DNA of 64,000 nucleotides from Bifidobacterium callimiconis (GCF_003952005.1 NZ_QXGJ01000006.1:150073-214072), one strand, 5' to 3'; numbered from the stretch's first letter, positions 29,551-39,396 are shown. The notes: generated by a model not told the origin, from the sequence alone. A program made the numbers and translations.

Positions 29551-30228
29551 ATGCAAAGCTTCATCAGCCTGTTCAGTGAATACAACATTCCCGCCGCGTT
29601 CCTCGTCAACATCGAGCTGACGCTCTGGTCCGCGCTCTTCTCCCTCATCCTCGGCGTCATCCTCGTCATGATGCGCATCTCGCCGATCGGTTCCATGCGC
29701 GCCGTGGCCGGCGGCTACGTCGAGTTCTTCAAGAACATGCCGCTGACCATCATCATGGTGTTCATGGTGCTCGGCGCCTATGCGCAGCTCAAGCTCACCT
29801 TCTCCGACACGTTCGCCACGAACTTCTTCTGGCTGGCCGTGACCGGTCTGAGCCTGTACACGGCGGCGTTCGTCTGCGAATCGCTGCGATCGGGCATCAA
29901 CACCGTCCCGATCGGCCAGGCCGAGGCCGCACGCGCACTGGGACTGAGCTTCATGCAGTCCGCCACGCAGATCATCCTGCCGCAGGCGTTCCGCGGTTCC
30001 GTCGCGCCGCTCGGTAACACGTTCATCGCTCTGCTGAAGAACTCCACCGTGGCGGCCGCCGCATCCGTGGCCACCGAAACCTCCTCGCTGATGAGCGAGA
30101 TGATCGAATACCATCCCGACGTGATCGTCTCGATTTTCCTGATCTTCGCGTTCGGATACGTGATCCTGATCATCCCGATCGGCATGCTCACCACGTTCCT
30201 GTCCAACAAGCTCGCAGTGAGAAGGTGA
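29551..30228 (+). CDS. gluC: Glutamate-type ABC transporter, permease 1
   Basis: 225-aa HisM-type inner-membrane permease with about five hydrophobic helices and the cytoplasmic EAA loop (GQAEAARALGLSFMQS). The ATG at 29551 starts one base after the gluB stop, with GGAGGGGGAG at the end of gluB serving as ribosome site. Pairs with the second permease to form the channel. Confidence 0.88.
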   Translation: MQSFISLFSEYNIPAAFLVNIELTLWSALFSLILGVILVMMRISPIGSMRAVAGGYVEFFKNMPLTIIMVFMVLGAYAQLKLTFSDTFATNFFWLAVTGLSLYTAAFVCESLRSGINTVPIGQAEAARALGLSFMQSATQIILPQAFRGSVAPLGNTFIALLKNSTVAAAASVATETSSLMSEMIEYHPDVIVSIFLIFAFGYVILIIPIGMLTTFLSNKLAVRR

Positions 30229-30233
30229 CCGCC

Positions 30234-31445
30234 ATGAACAACACCTCATCATCCGTCCTGTTCGACCAGCCCGGTCCCAAGGGCCGCCGCCGTATCACGA
30301 TCATCAACTGGGTGGCGGGCCTGTGCTTCGCCGTGATTCTCCTGCTGATCCTCATGCGCCTGCACAATCCTCCGGACGGCGAGAACCAGCTCAGCTGGGA
30401 GCTGTGGAAGCCCGCGCTCGAGAAGGAGGCGTGGACCGACTTCTACCTGCCTGGCCTGTGGATGACCATCAAGGCGTCCGTGCTCGCCGTCGTAGGATCC
30501 GTGGCGTTCGGCCTGCTGTTCGGCATCGGTCGACTCCTGCCGAACGTGATCATCCGACTGGTCTCTTCCGTGATCGTCGAATTCTGTCGCGCGGTGCCGG
30601 TGCTGCTGCTCATGATCTTTTTCTGGCGCTGGTTCGCGTTCGCCGGCATGGCCGCCCCCTCCTACTGGGCGGTCGTATTGGCCCTGGTGCTCTACAACGG
30701 CTCCGTCGTGGCCGAGCTCGTTCGCTCCGGCGTGGGCAACCTACCCGGCGGCCAGCGGGAGGCCGCGCTCGCGCTGGGTCTGACCCGCACCGAATCGCTC
30801 ATGCAGATCGAGGTGCCGCAGGCGGTGACCGCCATGCTGCCGGCCGCCGTCACCCAGCTCGTCGTCGTGCTCAAGGACACGGCGCTCGGTTCGATCATCA
30901 TGTACACTGACCTGCTGCAGGAGTCCCGTCGACTCGGATCCATGTACTTCAACATTCTGCAGACCCTGGTCGTGGCCGGCATCGTCTACTTCTTCGCCTG
31001 CTGGCTGCTGTCCCGTCTGGCCGAATGGCTGCCCGAGCACATGCAGAAGCGCACCGCCGCCCCCGTGGACACCGAGCCGGTCGCGCCCATCGCGGTGATG
31101 GACCCGTCCAATGTCAACCAGATCGCCGTGGCCAAGGAGATGAAGGAGCTGCCGCTCGGCGGCACCCCGCGCAAGTACCACGCCCATCACCGCGGCACGA
31201 ACGCGTCAATCCACAACTGGCGTCGCACTCGCTACGAGCAGGGGTATGACGAGACCCATCCGGAAAGCCAGGTCGAACCGGCGACCGGCGAAAAGGCGAA
31301 AAAGACGCCGAAGAAGACCGAGGCCTCCCACGAGTCCAAGAAGAGCTTCTCCGGCGACCACCACCGGTTCGGCGCCGCGTCGTTCAAGCACGGCAACGAC
31401 ATCGGCAAGGGACACACCGACATCGGCGGCAAACCCAAGATCTGA
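30234..31445 (+). CDS. gluD: Glutamate-type ABC transporter, permease 2 with long C-terminal tail
   Basis: 403-aa permease. The first roughly 285 residues are a normal HisM-type permease with several transmembrane helices and the EAA loop GGQREAALALGLTRTESL. After WLPEHMQKRTAAPVD the protein continues for about 120 residues that are hydrophilic, Lys/His/Gly-rich and probably disordered (KAKKTPKKTEASHESKKSF). This tail is absent from typical family members of about 270 residues. GTG at 30225 overlaps the gluC stop; ATG at 30234 has AGAAGG 8 bases upstream and is preferred. Confidence 0.86.
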   Translation: MNNTSSSVLFDQPGPKGRRRITIINWVAGLCFAVILLLILMRLHNPPDGENQLSWELWKPALEKEAWTDFYLPGLWMTIKASVLAVVGSVAFGLLFGIGRLLPNVIIRLVSSVIVEFCRAVPVLLLMIFFWRWFAFAGMAAPSYWAVVLALVLYNGSVVAELVRSGVGNLPGGQREAALALGLTRTESLMQIEVPQAVTAMLPAAVTQLVVVLKDTALGSIIMYTDLLQESRRLGSMYFNILQTLVVAGIVYFFACWLLSRLAEWLPEHMQKRTAAPVDTEPVAPIAVMDPSNVNQIAVAKEMKELPLGGTPRKYHAHHRGTNASIHNWRRTRYEQGYDETHPESQVEPATGEKAKKTPKKTEASHESKKSFSGDHHRFGAASFKHGNDIGKGHTDIGGKPKI

Positions 31446-31459
31446 TGCACATCCTCCCC

Positions 31460-31497
31460 AAAGGGGCTCGCACCGCTTCCGTGGTGCGAGCCCCTTT
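31460..31497 (+). terminator. Terminator of the glutamate transporter operon
   Basis: Perfect 15-bp stem: AAAGGGGCTCGCACC (31460-31474) and its complement at 31483-31497, with an 8-base loop and the T-run inside the stem end, 14 bases after gluD. Confidence 0.85.
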
Positions 31498-31538
31498 GTC
31501 GTAGCTACAGACCGACGAGCCCGGCATGGGAGACCGAC

Positions 31539-32300
31539 GTGACGAGTCGGATTACGCGGTATCGTGACGACATGCACACTTACGAATCATCGGCCAAGAA
31601 TCCGGAACGGCAGGCGGCCATGTTCTCGCGAATCGCACGCCACTACGACCTGATCAACGACCTGGCATCTCTGGGCAGGGACCGGATGTGGCGTCGCACG
31701 GTGACCGACGAACTCGAACGGGCCTGTCACGGACTCGGCGGCAGGGAAATCCTCGACGTGGCATGCGGAACCGGCACGTCCTCACGCGCGCTCGCCAACC
31801 GCGGGGCCATAGTCACGGGCTGCGACATCAGTCCCGGCATGCTCGACGTCGCCCGGCGGAAGGAAGCCGAGGATCGGCGTGCCACGCGGCCTCCCATCCG
31901 ATACGAATGCTGCGACGCGCAGCGCCTACCATTCGCCGACCGGCAATTCGACGCGGTCACCACATCGTACGGGCTGCGCAACATGCCCGACCCTCGTTCC
32001 GCGCTCGCCGATATGCGTCGCGTATGCCGGCCAGGAGCCCCTATCATCGTGCTCGATTTCGATACTCCGAACGATCCGGTCTGGCGGGTGATCTATGAAC
32101 GGTATCGTGCGATCGTACTGCCGGCATTGGGCGACCTGCTCGGAGGCAACGGCGACGCCTACCGGTATCTCGACGTTTCGATCGATGCATGGAAGGGCAG
32201 GGCCGGCGTGGCGGCGATGCTGTGCGAGACCGGATGGCATGACGTGGCGTATCGGACGTTGTCCGGCTCGATCGCATCGATATGCCGTGCACGAGCCTGA
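31539..32300 (+). CDS. UbiE/MenG-like class I SAM methyltransferase
   Basis: 253-aa methyltransferase of the UbiE/COQ5 family. It has the N-terminal MFSRIARHYDLINDLASLG, SAM motif I ILDVACGTGTSSRAL, GCDISPGMLDVA, CDAQRLPFADRQFDAVTTSYGLRN and the late VLDFDTPNDPVWR. Family members C-methylate demethylmenaquinone or ubiquinone precursors. GTG at 31539 has GGGAG 6 bases upstream; ATG at 31572 is the alternative. No other quinone gene is nearby, except possibly the prenyl synthase at the window start, so the true substrate is open. The stop is 16 bases before the next gene. Confidence 0.82.
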   Translation: MTSRITRYRDDMHTYESSAKNPERQAAMFSRIARHYDLINDLASLGRDRMWRRTVTDELERACHGLGGREILDVACGTGTSSRALANRGAIVTGCDISPGMLDVARRKEAEDRRATRPPIRYECCDAQRLPFADRQFDAVTTSYGLRNMPDPRSALADMRRVCRPGAPIIVLDFDTPNDPVWRVIYERYRAIVLPALGDLLGGNGDAYRYLDVSIDAWKGRAGVAAMLCETGWHDVAYRTLSGSIASICRARA

Positions 32301-32316
32301 CCCGTATGGCACGTCG

Positions 32317-34023
32317 ATGGAAGTTCACGTCGTCGTCGCCGACACGTCCGATCGCCGACCACTGACGGCCATCTTGCCTCGATACCGTGATCATGTGGTT
32401 TTCGAGAGCAAGCGGAGCGAAGGCCCGTATGTCGGCCGGACGCATGTAACGGGAATCGCGACGATTCTCACGATGGCGGTGCTGCTTACCGGCACGATCG
32501 TGTCTCGGCCGGCCTCGGCGGTCGAGGACGAGCGCACGGTCACCATAGCGGACATCACCGATTTCCACGGACATATCGAGCATGGGGAATGGGTCGAATC
32601 GGAACTGGAACAGGCGCGGCGGCACAATCCCGGCAACACGGTGTTCGTGTCGGCGGGGGATCTCGTGGGCGGATCCCCATACCCGTCGGCCGTCCAACGG
32701 GACCGGCCCACGCTTGACATGGCCGGCGTATGGGGGCTGACCGTCAGCGCCATGGGCAATCATGAGCTGGATCGCGGCGTTGACGACTTCAACGACAGGA
32801 TCGCCGCGCCCGGCAATGGCATAGACTGGCTTGCCGCCAACGTGACGCGCACGAAACGGTTCTCCAATCTTCACGATTACGCCATACGCACCATCAACGG
32901 CACTCGCGTCGCCTTTGTCGGAGCGGTCACCGATCGTCTTTCCTCGGTGCTGTCTGCAAGCGTCATGAAGGATGTGCAACTGAACGACACCGCCGTGCGT
33001 AGTATCAATCGCGTGGCCGACCGGCTTTCCGACGGCGACGAATCCAATGGGGAGGCCGACGTCGTGGTGGCGCTCATCCATGATGATGCGGACACCATTG
33101 CCAAGGATGGGACCGGGCTGGACGGCAATGTCGATCTCGTCTATGCCGGGCACACGCACGCGAACAAGACTGGACGGCACACCCGTTCCGGTGCGCCCAT
33201 CATCGAAGCCGGCAGCTACGGCAATGCCGTCGCGGTGCAGGATCTGCTCGTCTCCGGGAGCGGATGTGATTCCCACGTGACCGTACGGAACGCGTTCGAT
33301 GCCCCATTGCAGAAACGCGCCGATACCGCCATGCGCACGGCATCGGCGAAATCCGATTCGACGATCGACCGACGGGCGGGCGACATCGTGCGTGCCGCGA
33401 ACGCGTTCGCTCACGCCAATGGCGACGTTCCCGTCGCGAAGGTGGATCAGCCGTACGACAAGACCGGCGAACGGGGACGTGACGCGTTGAACACGATCGT
33501 GGCCGATGCGGCCCTTGACGGGGCGCGGCGCATTCGGGGGAGCGCCGATGCCCGAATCGGATTCTCCAATCCCGGTAGTCTGCGTACGCGGGCGCTCGAC
33601 CTGAACGGTGACGGTACGATCACCGTCCGTGAGGCACGTGACATGATGGCGCTTCAGTTCGACAACGCAACGATCGTCCTTGACGGCGCCCACGTCAAAC
33701 ATCTGATCGCCAGACAGTGGAAACGCGGCCGTGACGGCGTCTGGCATCGTACGGCGTTGGGCGTGTCGTCAAACGTGTCCGCCGACGTATCGTTCTCCGG
33801 CCACACCGCGACGGTCAGGGAGCTGCGGATCGATGGCAAGCCCGTCGACGACGACCAGATGATCCTTGTGGCGGGCAACAGCTTCCTGCTCACGGGAGGG
33901 GATGGCTTCTTGGACTTCCTTTCCGGCAGTGACTACCGGGACACTGGCGTGTCCTATGCCCAGACCCTCATCGATTTTCTCCGTTCCGGCGGCGCCGACC
34001 GCTCCCGGACCGGAAACACATGA
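32317..34023 (+). CDS. Secreted 5'-nucleotidase / metallophosphatase family protein
   Basis: 568-aa calcineurin-like phosphoesterase plus 5'-nucleotidase C-terminal domain. A hydrophobic stretch TGIATILTMAVLLTGTIVS followed by RPASAVED (A-X-A cleavage) is a signal peptide, but it starts at about residue 45; GTG at 32395 would give a more usual n-region. Metal motifs: DITDFHGHIE, SAGDLVGGSP, GNHELDRG, VVALIHDDAD and YAGHTHANK. The C-terminal domain holds FSNPGSLRTR and the nucleotide-binding LLTGGDGFLDF. No membrane anchor or sortase signal is seen at the C-terminus, so it is probably released. A DLNGDGTITVREA loop looks like a calcium-binding EF-hand. Confidence 0.85.
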   Translation: MEVHVVVADTSDRRPLTAILPRYRDHVVFESKRSEGPYVGRTHVTGIATILTMAVLLTGTIVSRPASAVEDERTVTIADITDFHGHIEHGEWVESELEQARRHNPGNTVFVSAGDLVGGSPYPSAVQRDRPTLDMAGVWGLTVSAMGNHELDRGVDDFNDRIAAPGNGIDWLAANVTRTKRFSNLHDYAIRTINGTRVAFVGAVTDRLSSVLSASVMKDVQLNDTAVRSINRVADRLSDGDESNGEADVVVALIHDDADTIAKDGTGLDGNVDLVYAGHTHANKTGRHTRSGAPIIEAGSYGNAVAVQDLLVSGSGCDSHVTVRNAFDAPLQKRADTAMRTASAKSDSTIDRRAGDIVRAANAFAHANGDVPVAKVDQPYDKTGERGRDALNTIVADAALDGARRIRGSADARIGFSNPGSLRTRALDLNGDGTITVREARDMMALQFDNATIVLDGAHVKHLIARQWKRGRDGVWHRTALGVSSNVSADVSFSGHTATVRELRIDGKPVDDDQMILVAGNSFLLTGGDGFLDFLSGSDYRDTGVSYAQTLIDFLRSGGADRSRTGNT

Positions 34024-34095
34024 TGGGATATGCCGTCGCAACAGGGTCGAAGCGACTACAGTGGTCTGCACGAACTCAACGTGGAGGAGGCTGTC

Positions 34096-35076
34096 ATGGG
34101 AGACGCCCGGTACATCAACAGCACGCTGAAAAGCGCATCCGATTCCAGTCGCGGACTCGACAAGGCCATCAAACGGCAGAAGTCGTTGCAGGAACGACTG
34201 GAGCTGGCCAGCCAGACGTCGGCATTGCTGAGCTCGGTGTGGAGCAAGCATCCGTCGACCCGCCTGCGATTCGGCGAGGGCGTGACGGACCTGTCCGACG
34301 TCAAGGGATCGTCCACGCCGGGCTTTCACGCCACAAGCACCGAGGGGGAGCGGTTCATTGCGTTGAGCTCCACCGAGATCGCCCGATACCAGAGTCTGCT
34401 GTACGCCAACGGTTCGGCCGACGGCCGTCGTCGGCTGCTCATCGTGTTGCAGGGCATGGACGCCTCCGGCAAGGGCGGCATCGTGCGCCATGTGTTCCGT
34501 CAGGTCAACCCGATGGGCATTCACTACCACGGGTTCGGCAAGCCCACCGAAGAGGAGAAGGCGCACGACTTTCTCTGGCGCGTGCGTCGGGAACTTCCCT
34601 CAAATGGCTGGATCTCCATTTTTGACCGGTCGCACTACGAGGACGTGGTGATGCCCAACGTGTATCACACCATGGATGAGGATGTGTGGCGTCCCCGCTA
34701 TGAGGTGATCCGGCGATTCGAGAAGGATCTGGTCGCCGACGGATGCGCGATCATCAAGATCTTCCTCGTCGTCTCCCGTGAAGCACAGCGCAAGCAGTTC
34801 CTCGAACGGCTCGACGATCCAACCAAATACTGGAAGTTCGACGAATCCGATCTGGATGCGCGCGACCGCTGGGACGACTACATGGCCGCATGGCAGGAGG
34901 TGTTCGAACAGACCGGCACCGCCTACGCGCCTTGGTACATCGTACCGGCCGACAACCGCTGGTACTCCCGGGCCGTGGTCTCCGAACTGCTGCGCGTGAC
35001 ACTGAAAAGCATGGATCTGTCCTGGCCTGCCGCCGACTTCGACATCGACGCGGCCAGGCGGCGACTGTGCAAATAG
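34096..35076 (+). CDS. ppk2: Polyphosphate kinase 2 family protein
   Basis: 326-aa PPK2 phosphotransferase, which uses polyphosphate to phosphorylate nucleoside mono- or diphosphates, or runs in reverse. Walker A GMDASGKGG (about residues 120-128) and Walker B FDRSHYEDV (about 176-184) are separated as in single-domain PPK2, with a lid rich in Arg/Lys and the conserved YAPWYIVPADNRWYSR near residue 275. The ATG at 34096 has GGAGGAGG upstream and is preferred over the frame's earlier start at 34030. Which nucleotide is used cannot be decided. Confidence 0.9.
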   Translation: MGDARYINSTLKSASDSSRGLDKAIKRQKSLQERLELASQTSALLSSVWSKHPSTRLRFGEGVTDLSDVKGSSTPGFHATSTEGERFIALSSTEIARYQSLLYANGSADGRRRLLIVLQGMDASGKGGIVRHVFRQVNPMGIHYHGFGKPTEEEKAHDFLWRVRRELPSNGWISIFDRSHYEDVVMPNVYHTMDEDVWRPRYEVIRRFEKDLVADGCAIIKIFLVVSREAQRKQFLERLDDPTKYWKFDESDLDARDRWDDYMAAWQEVFEQTGTAYAPWYIVPADNRWYSRAVVSELLRVTLKSMDLSWPAADFDIDAARRRLCK

Positions 35077-35128
35077 CATGGCGGACGGATGCGTCGGCCG
35101 GCAAACACCGCCGGCCGACGCCACCCGC

Positions 35129-35144
35129 TAGACTTGATCGGGTG
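35129..35144 (+). promoter_or_regulatory. Leaderless-type promoter of the Ski2-like helicase gene
   Basis: TAGACT (35129-35134), seven bases, then the GTG at 35142. No Shine-Dalgarno sequence. Transcription is expected to begin at the start codon. Confidence 0.55.
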
Positions 35145-37691
35145 GAACAAGGGACTTTACAGGAATTGATACCGGGGTACGGCGATGACGACCGCAACCT
35201 CGACGCCGACGCCATCTACGACCGTTTCTTCTCATGGGTGGAATCACGGGGCATCACCCCATGGCCCCATCAGGAGGAGGCGATCATGTCGCTGCTCGCC
35301 GGCGACCACGTGATCCTCTCCACCCCCACCGGATCAGGCAAGTCCCTGGTCGCGCTGGGACTGCACTTCGCCGCCCTGTGCACGGGCCGCCGCTCCTACT
35401 ACACCGCGCCGATCAAGGCGTTGGTATCCGAGAAGTTCTTCGACCTCGTGGCCACGCTCGGTCGTGACAACGTCGGCATGATCACCGGCGACACGCACAT
35501 CAACGCCGACGCCCCGGTCATCTGCTGCACCGCCGAGATCCTCGCCAACCAAGCGCTGCGCGAAGGCGAGCGCGCCGATATCGGCTGCGTGGCCATGGAC
35601 GAATTCCACTACTACGGCGACCCCGAACGCGGATGGGCCTGGCAGGTGCCGCTGCTCACCCTGCCCCACACGCAGTTCCTGCTTATGAGCGCCACGCTCG
35701 GCGATGTGACCGGCATCGCCGACACGTTGGAAAAGCACACGCGCGCCGACGTCGCCATCGTCGATGACGCCAAGCGGCCCATCCCGCTCAGCTACGAATA
35801 CGTCGACACGCTGCTCGCCTCCACCGTAGAACTGACCATGCGTCGCGGCGAATCGCCCGTATACGTCGTCCACTTCTCCCAGGACGCCGCATTGGAGACC
35901 GCGCAGGCGCTCTCCAGCGCCGGCGTCACCACCAAGGAGCAGCGCGCCCGCATCGCGGAGGCCATCAAGGGCACCCGGTTCACCACCGCGTTCGGCAAGA
36001 TCCTGCAGCGACTCCTGCGCACCGGCATCGGTGTGCACCACGCCGGCATGCTGCCCCGCTACCGTCGTCTCGTCGAACAGCTCGCCCAGCAGGGGCTCCT
36101 GCCCATCATCTGCGGCACCGACACGCTTGGCGTGGGCATCAACGTGCCCATCCACACCGTGATCCTCACCCAGTTGACCAAGTTCGACGGATCCCGCATG
36201 CGCCGGTTGCGCGCCCGCGAATTCCATCAGATCGCAGGCCGTGCCGGGCGCTCAGGATTCGACACTGAAGGCCTCGTCATCGCCGAGGCTCCCGAATACG
36301 AGATCGAGAACGCGCGCGCCCTCGCCAAGGCCGGCAACGATCCGAAGAAACTCAAGAAGGTCAAGCGCAAGAAGGCTCCCGAGGGCTTCGTCACCTGGAA
36401 CAACGCCACCTTCGACAAGCTCATCGATCAGCCGCCGGAAACCCTCACCCCGCACATGCGCATCACCCACTCGATGGTCCTCGCCGAAGTCGAACAGGGC
36501 GGTGACGCACGCGCACGGGTCAACGACCTCATCGACGACTCCGCACAGACCCCGCAGCAGAAGGAGAAGCTCCACGACCGCGCCGACGAGATCTTCCAGA
36601 CCCTCATCGACACGCAGGTCATCGAAAGCGAGACCAATCCCGACGGCACCGTCGACTACTACACCACCGTCGACCTGCCCGAGGACTTCGCCCTCGACCA
36701 GCCGCTCTCTCCCTTCCTGCTTGCCGCGCTCGAACTGCTCGACCCCGAAAGCGACACCTACGCCCTCGACGTGATCTCCATGGTCGAGGCCACGCTCGAG
36801 GATCCTCGACAGGTTCTGCGAGCACAGGAACGCCAGGCCCGCGACAAGGCGCTCGCCGACATGAAGGCCGATGGCCTCGACTACGACGAACGCATGGACA
36901 GGCTTCAGGAGATCACCTATCCGAAGCCGCTCGAGGACATGCTCGACGCGGCGTTCACCCAATACCGCAAGGACGTGCCCTGGGCCAACGACTACTGGCT
37001 CAGCCCCAAATCCGTGCTGCGCGACATGATCGAAACCGCGTCCGACTTCACCGGATACATCGCCAGATACGGCATCGCCCGGTCCGAAGGCACGCTGCTG
37101 CGCTACCTGTCCGACGCCTACCGCGCACTCGAACGCACCGTACCTCCCGAGAAGTGCGACGACCAGCTTGACGACATCATCGCCTGGCTGCGCGTCATCG
37201 TGCGTGGCATCGACTCCAGCCTCGTCGACGAATGGGAGAACGCCGGCAAGACCATCGACGAGACCGCCACGACCGCCGCGCCGCCCACGCGCGACAGCGT
37301 GGTCCAGGATCGCCGGGGACTCACCGTCCTCGTGCGCAACGCCCTCTTCCACCGCGTCGAACTCATCGACAAGGAGGACACCCGCACCCTCGCCGCACTC
37401 GACGAGAACTGGGGCATGGGACTGCGCGACTGGGAGGACACGCTCGACGACCTCTACGACGAACACGAGTACATCAACGTCGACGCGCAGGCGCGCTCGA
37501 AGGACTACTTCATCCTCGACACCAAGCGTGAGATCAGCGAACACACCTGGCACGTCCGACAGATCCTCGACGATTCCGACGGCGATCATGACTGGGCCAT
37601 CGACGGCATCATCGACCTCGACGCCACCCAGGACAGCGCCGAAGTCGTCTTCGTCGACTACACGGTCGGCCCCATCGAGGAACTGCAATAA
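35142..37691 (+). CDS. Ski2-like DEAD/DEAH-box helicase (DUF3516 type)
   Basis: 849-aa superfamily 2 helicase, probably an RNA helicase. Walker A TPTGSGKS (about residues 62-69), the DEFH box in AMDEFHYYG (about 152), LMSATLGD, HHAGMLPRYRR, GTDTLGVGINVP and the motif VI QIAGRAGRSG are in order. The C-terminal 400 residues correspond to the actinobacterial DUF3516 region. The frame is open from 34890, but that overlaps ppk2; GTG at 35142 gives VEQGTLQELIPGYG and sits 7 bases after the -10 box. RarA follows after 74 bases. Confidence 0.86.
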   Translation: MEQGTLQELIPGYGDDDRNLDADAIYDRFFSWVESRGITPWPHQEEAIMSLLAGDHVILSTPTGSGKSLVALGLHFAALCTGRRSYYTAPIKALVSEKFFDLVATLGRDNVGMITGDTHINADAPVICCTAEILANQALREGERADIGCVAMDEFHYYGDPERGWAWQVPLLTLPHTQFLLMSATLGDVTGIADTLEKHTRADVAIVDDAKRPIPLSYEYVDTLLASTVELTMRRGESPVYVVHFSQDAALETAQALSSAGVTTKEQRARIAEAIKGTRFTTAFGKILQRLLRTGIGVHHAGMLPRYRRLVEQLAQQGLLPIICGTDTLGVGINVPIHTVILTQLTKFDGSRMRRLRAREFHQIAGRAGRSGFDTEGLVIAEAPEYEIENARALAKAGNDPKKLKKVKRKKAPEGFVTWNNATFDKLIDQPPETLTPHMRITHSMVLAEVEQGGDARARVNDLIDDSAQTPQQKEKLHDRADEIFQTLIDTQVIESETNPDGTVDYYTTVDLPEDFALDQPLSPFLLAALELLDPESDTYALDVISMVEATLEDPRQVLRAQERQARDKALADMKADGLDYDERMDRLQEITYPKPLEDMLDAAFTQYRKDVPWANDYWLSPKSVLRDMIETASDFTGYIARYGIARSEGTLLRYLSDAYRALERTVPPEKCDDQLDDIIAWLRVIVRGIDSSLVDEWENAGKTIDETATTAAPPTRDSVVQDRRGLTVLVRNALFHRVELIDKEDTRTLAALDENWGMGLRDWEDTLDDLYDEHEYINVDAQARSKDYFILDTKREISEHTWHVRQILDDSDGDHDWAIDGIIDLDATQDSAEVVFVDYTVGPIEELQ

Positions 37692-37752
37692 CCACAACGG
37701 GAGAACGGCCGCCCATCGCCCACGGCATAGAACACTCGTTCGAGCCGTGGGC

Positions 37753-37768
37753 TACACTGGGCCCCATG
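37753..37768 (+). promoter_or_regulatory. Leaderless-type promoter of rarA
   Basis: TACACT (37753-37758), seven bases, then the ATG at 37766. No ribosome site is visible. Confidence 0.5.
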
Positions 37769-39187
37769 CCGGAAGATCTTTTCAGCGCCGCCGACGCCAC
37801 CCAGGAACCCACCCGTCCCCTCGCCGTACGCATGCGCCCCACCAGTCTCGACGATGTCGTCGGACAGCATCGCATCCTCGCCGACGGCTCACCGCTGAGG
37901 CGCCTCGCATCCCCGTCGAGCCGGCGCTCCCTCACCGCGCCCAGCTCGATCATCCTCTTCGGCCCTCCCGGCGTCGGCAAGACCACCCTCGCCTACATCG
38001 TCGCGCGCCAATCCGACCGCGCCTTCGAAGAACTCTCCGCGGTCACATCGGGCGTCAAGGACATCCGAGCCGTGCTCGCCCGCGCCCATGAACGACTCGT
38101 CTCCAGCGGCAGGGAGACCGTGCTCTTCGTCGACGAGGTCCACCGATTCTCCAAGACCCAGCAGGATGCGCTCCTACCCAGTGTCGAGAACCGCGACATC
38201 ACCTTCATCGCCGCCACCACCGAAAACCCCAGCTTCTCCGTCATCTCCCCGCTGCTGTCACGCTCCGTCGTCGTCAAACTCGATCCACTCGACCGCGACG
38301 ATCTTGCCGAACTCGTCCGACGAGCCATCACCAGCCCACAGGGGCTCGACGACCGCGTCACCATCACGCCTCCGGCCGTGGACGACATCATCCGCATGGC
38401 CGGGGGAGACGCCCGCAAGACCCTCACCATCCTCGAAGCCGCTGCAGGAGCCATCACCCAGCACCAGACGGACGGCAAAGAATCGGGCGGCATCACCAAG
38501 CCGACCATCACGCCCGACGTCGTCGCCAACGTCATGGACCGGGCGACCATCCGCTACGACAAAGACGGCGACGACCACTACGACGTCGCCAGCGCCTTCA
38601 TCAAATCCATGCGCGGCTCCGACGTCGACGCCTCGCTCCACTACCTTGCCCGCATGCTGCGCGCCGGCGAAGACCCGCGATTCATCGCCCGGCGCATCAT
38701 CATCGCCTCCGCCGAAGAAGTCGGCATGGCCGCCCCCCAGATTCTCCAGACCACCGTCGCCGCAGCCCAGGCCGTGGCCCTCGTCGGCATGCCCGAAGCA
38801 CGCATCATCCTCTCCGAAGCCGTCATCGCCGTCGCCACCGCACCCAAATCCAACGCCAGCTACAACGCCATCAACGCCGCGCTCGCCGACGTGGACGCCG
38901 GATTGTCCGGACCGGTTCCGCTGCATCTGCGCAACGCCCCCACCAAGCTCATGAAACAGTGGGGCAACCACGAGGGCTACCAGTACGCGCACGACGCCCC
39001 CGGCGCGATCGCGGCCCAGCAGTACATGCCGGACGAACTCGTGGGACGAGAATACTATCATCCGAATGATCGCGGATATGAGCGGGAGATCGGGCCTCGT
39101 CTGCAACGCATCCGCGACATTCTCGACGGCGGCCGCGGCGATGCCCGTGGGAACGAGGATTCGGCATCGAACCATCACGCCGGATGA
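37766..39187 (+). CDS. rarA: Replication-associated recombination protein A (RarA/MgsA), AAA+ ATPase
   Basis: 473-aa clamp-loader-like AAA+ ATPase acting at stalled replication forks. Visible are the N-terminal RPLAVRMRPTSLDDVVGQ, Walker A GPPGVGKT (about residues 67-74), Walker B FVDEVHRF, sensor 1 AATTENPSF, the SRSVVVKL arginine-finger region, and the C-terminal MgsA-type domain (YDVASAFIKSMRGSDVDASLHYLARML, then AYNAINAAL and GYQYAHDAPG). Length and domain order are normal. Confidence 0.93.
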   Translation: MPEDLFSAADATQEPTRPLAVRMRPTSLDDVVGQHRILADGSPLRRLASPSSRRSLTAPSSIILFGPPGVGKTTLAYIVARQSDRAFEELSAVTSGVKDIRAVLARAHERLVSSGRETVLFVDEVHRFSKTQQDALLPSVENRDITFIAATTENPSFSVISPLLSRSVVVKLDPLDRDDLAELVRRAITSPQGLDDRVTITPPAVDDIIRMAGGDARKTLTILEAAAGAITQHQTDGKESGGITKPTITPDVVANVMDRATIRYDKDGDDHYDVASAFIKSMRGSDVDASLHYLARMLRAGEDPRFIARRIIIASAEEVGMAAPQILQTTVAAAQAVALVGMPEARIILSEAVIAVATAPKSNASYNAINAALADVDAGLSGPVPLHLRNAPTKLMKQWGNHEGYQYAHDAPGAIAAQQYMPDELVGREYYHPNDRGYEREIGPRLQRIRDILDGGRGDARGNEDSASNHHAG

Positions 39188-39396
39188 AATGTGTCACAGA
39201 CCACATTCATGCAATAAGCGTCCAATATTCGGAATAACCGACATGGGCGCCGCCATTGCGACGACAATATGAAGCGATTCCCTGAGAAGGGGGAGATAAT
39301 CAACCTTCGCGCCGTTGCCCAGCGTTGACTTGGCACGGCCGGGAGGCTGAACCAGTCACGTACGGCGGACGGCGCAGATATGAGAGGAAAGCGCTT

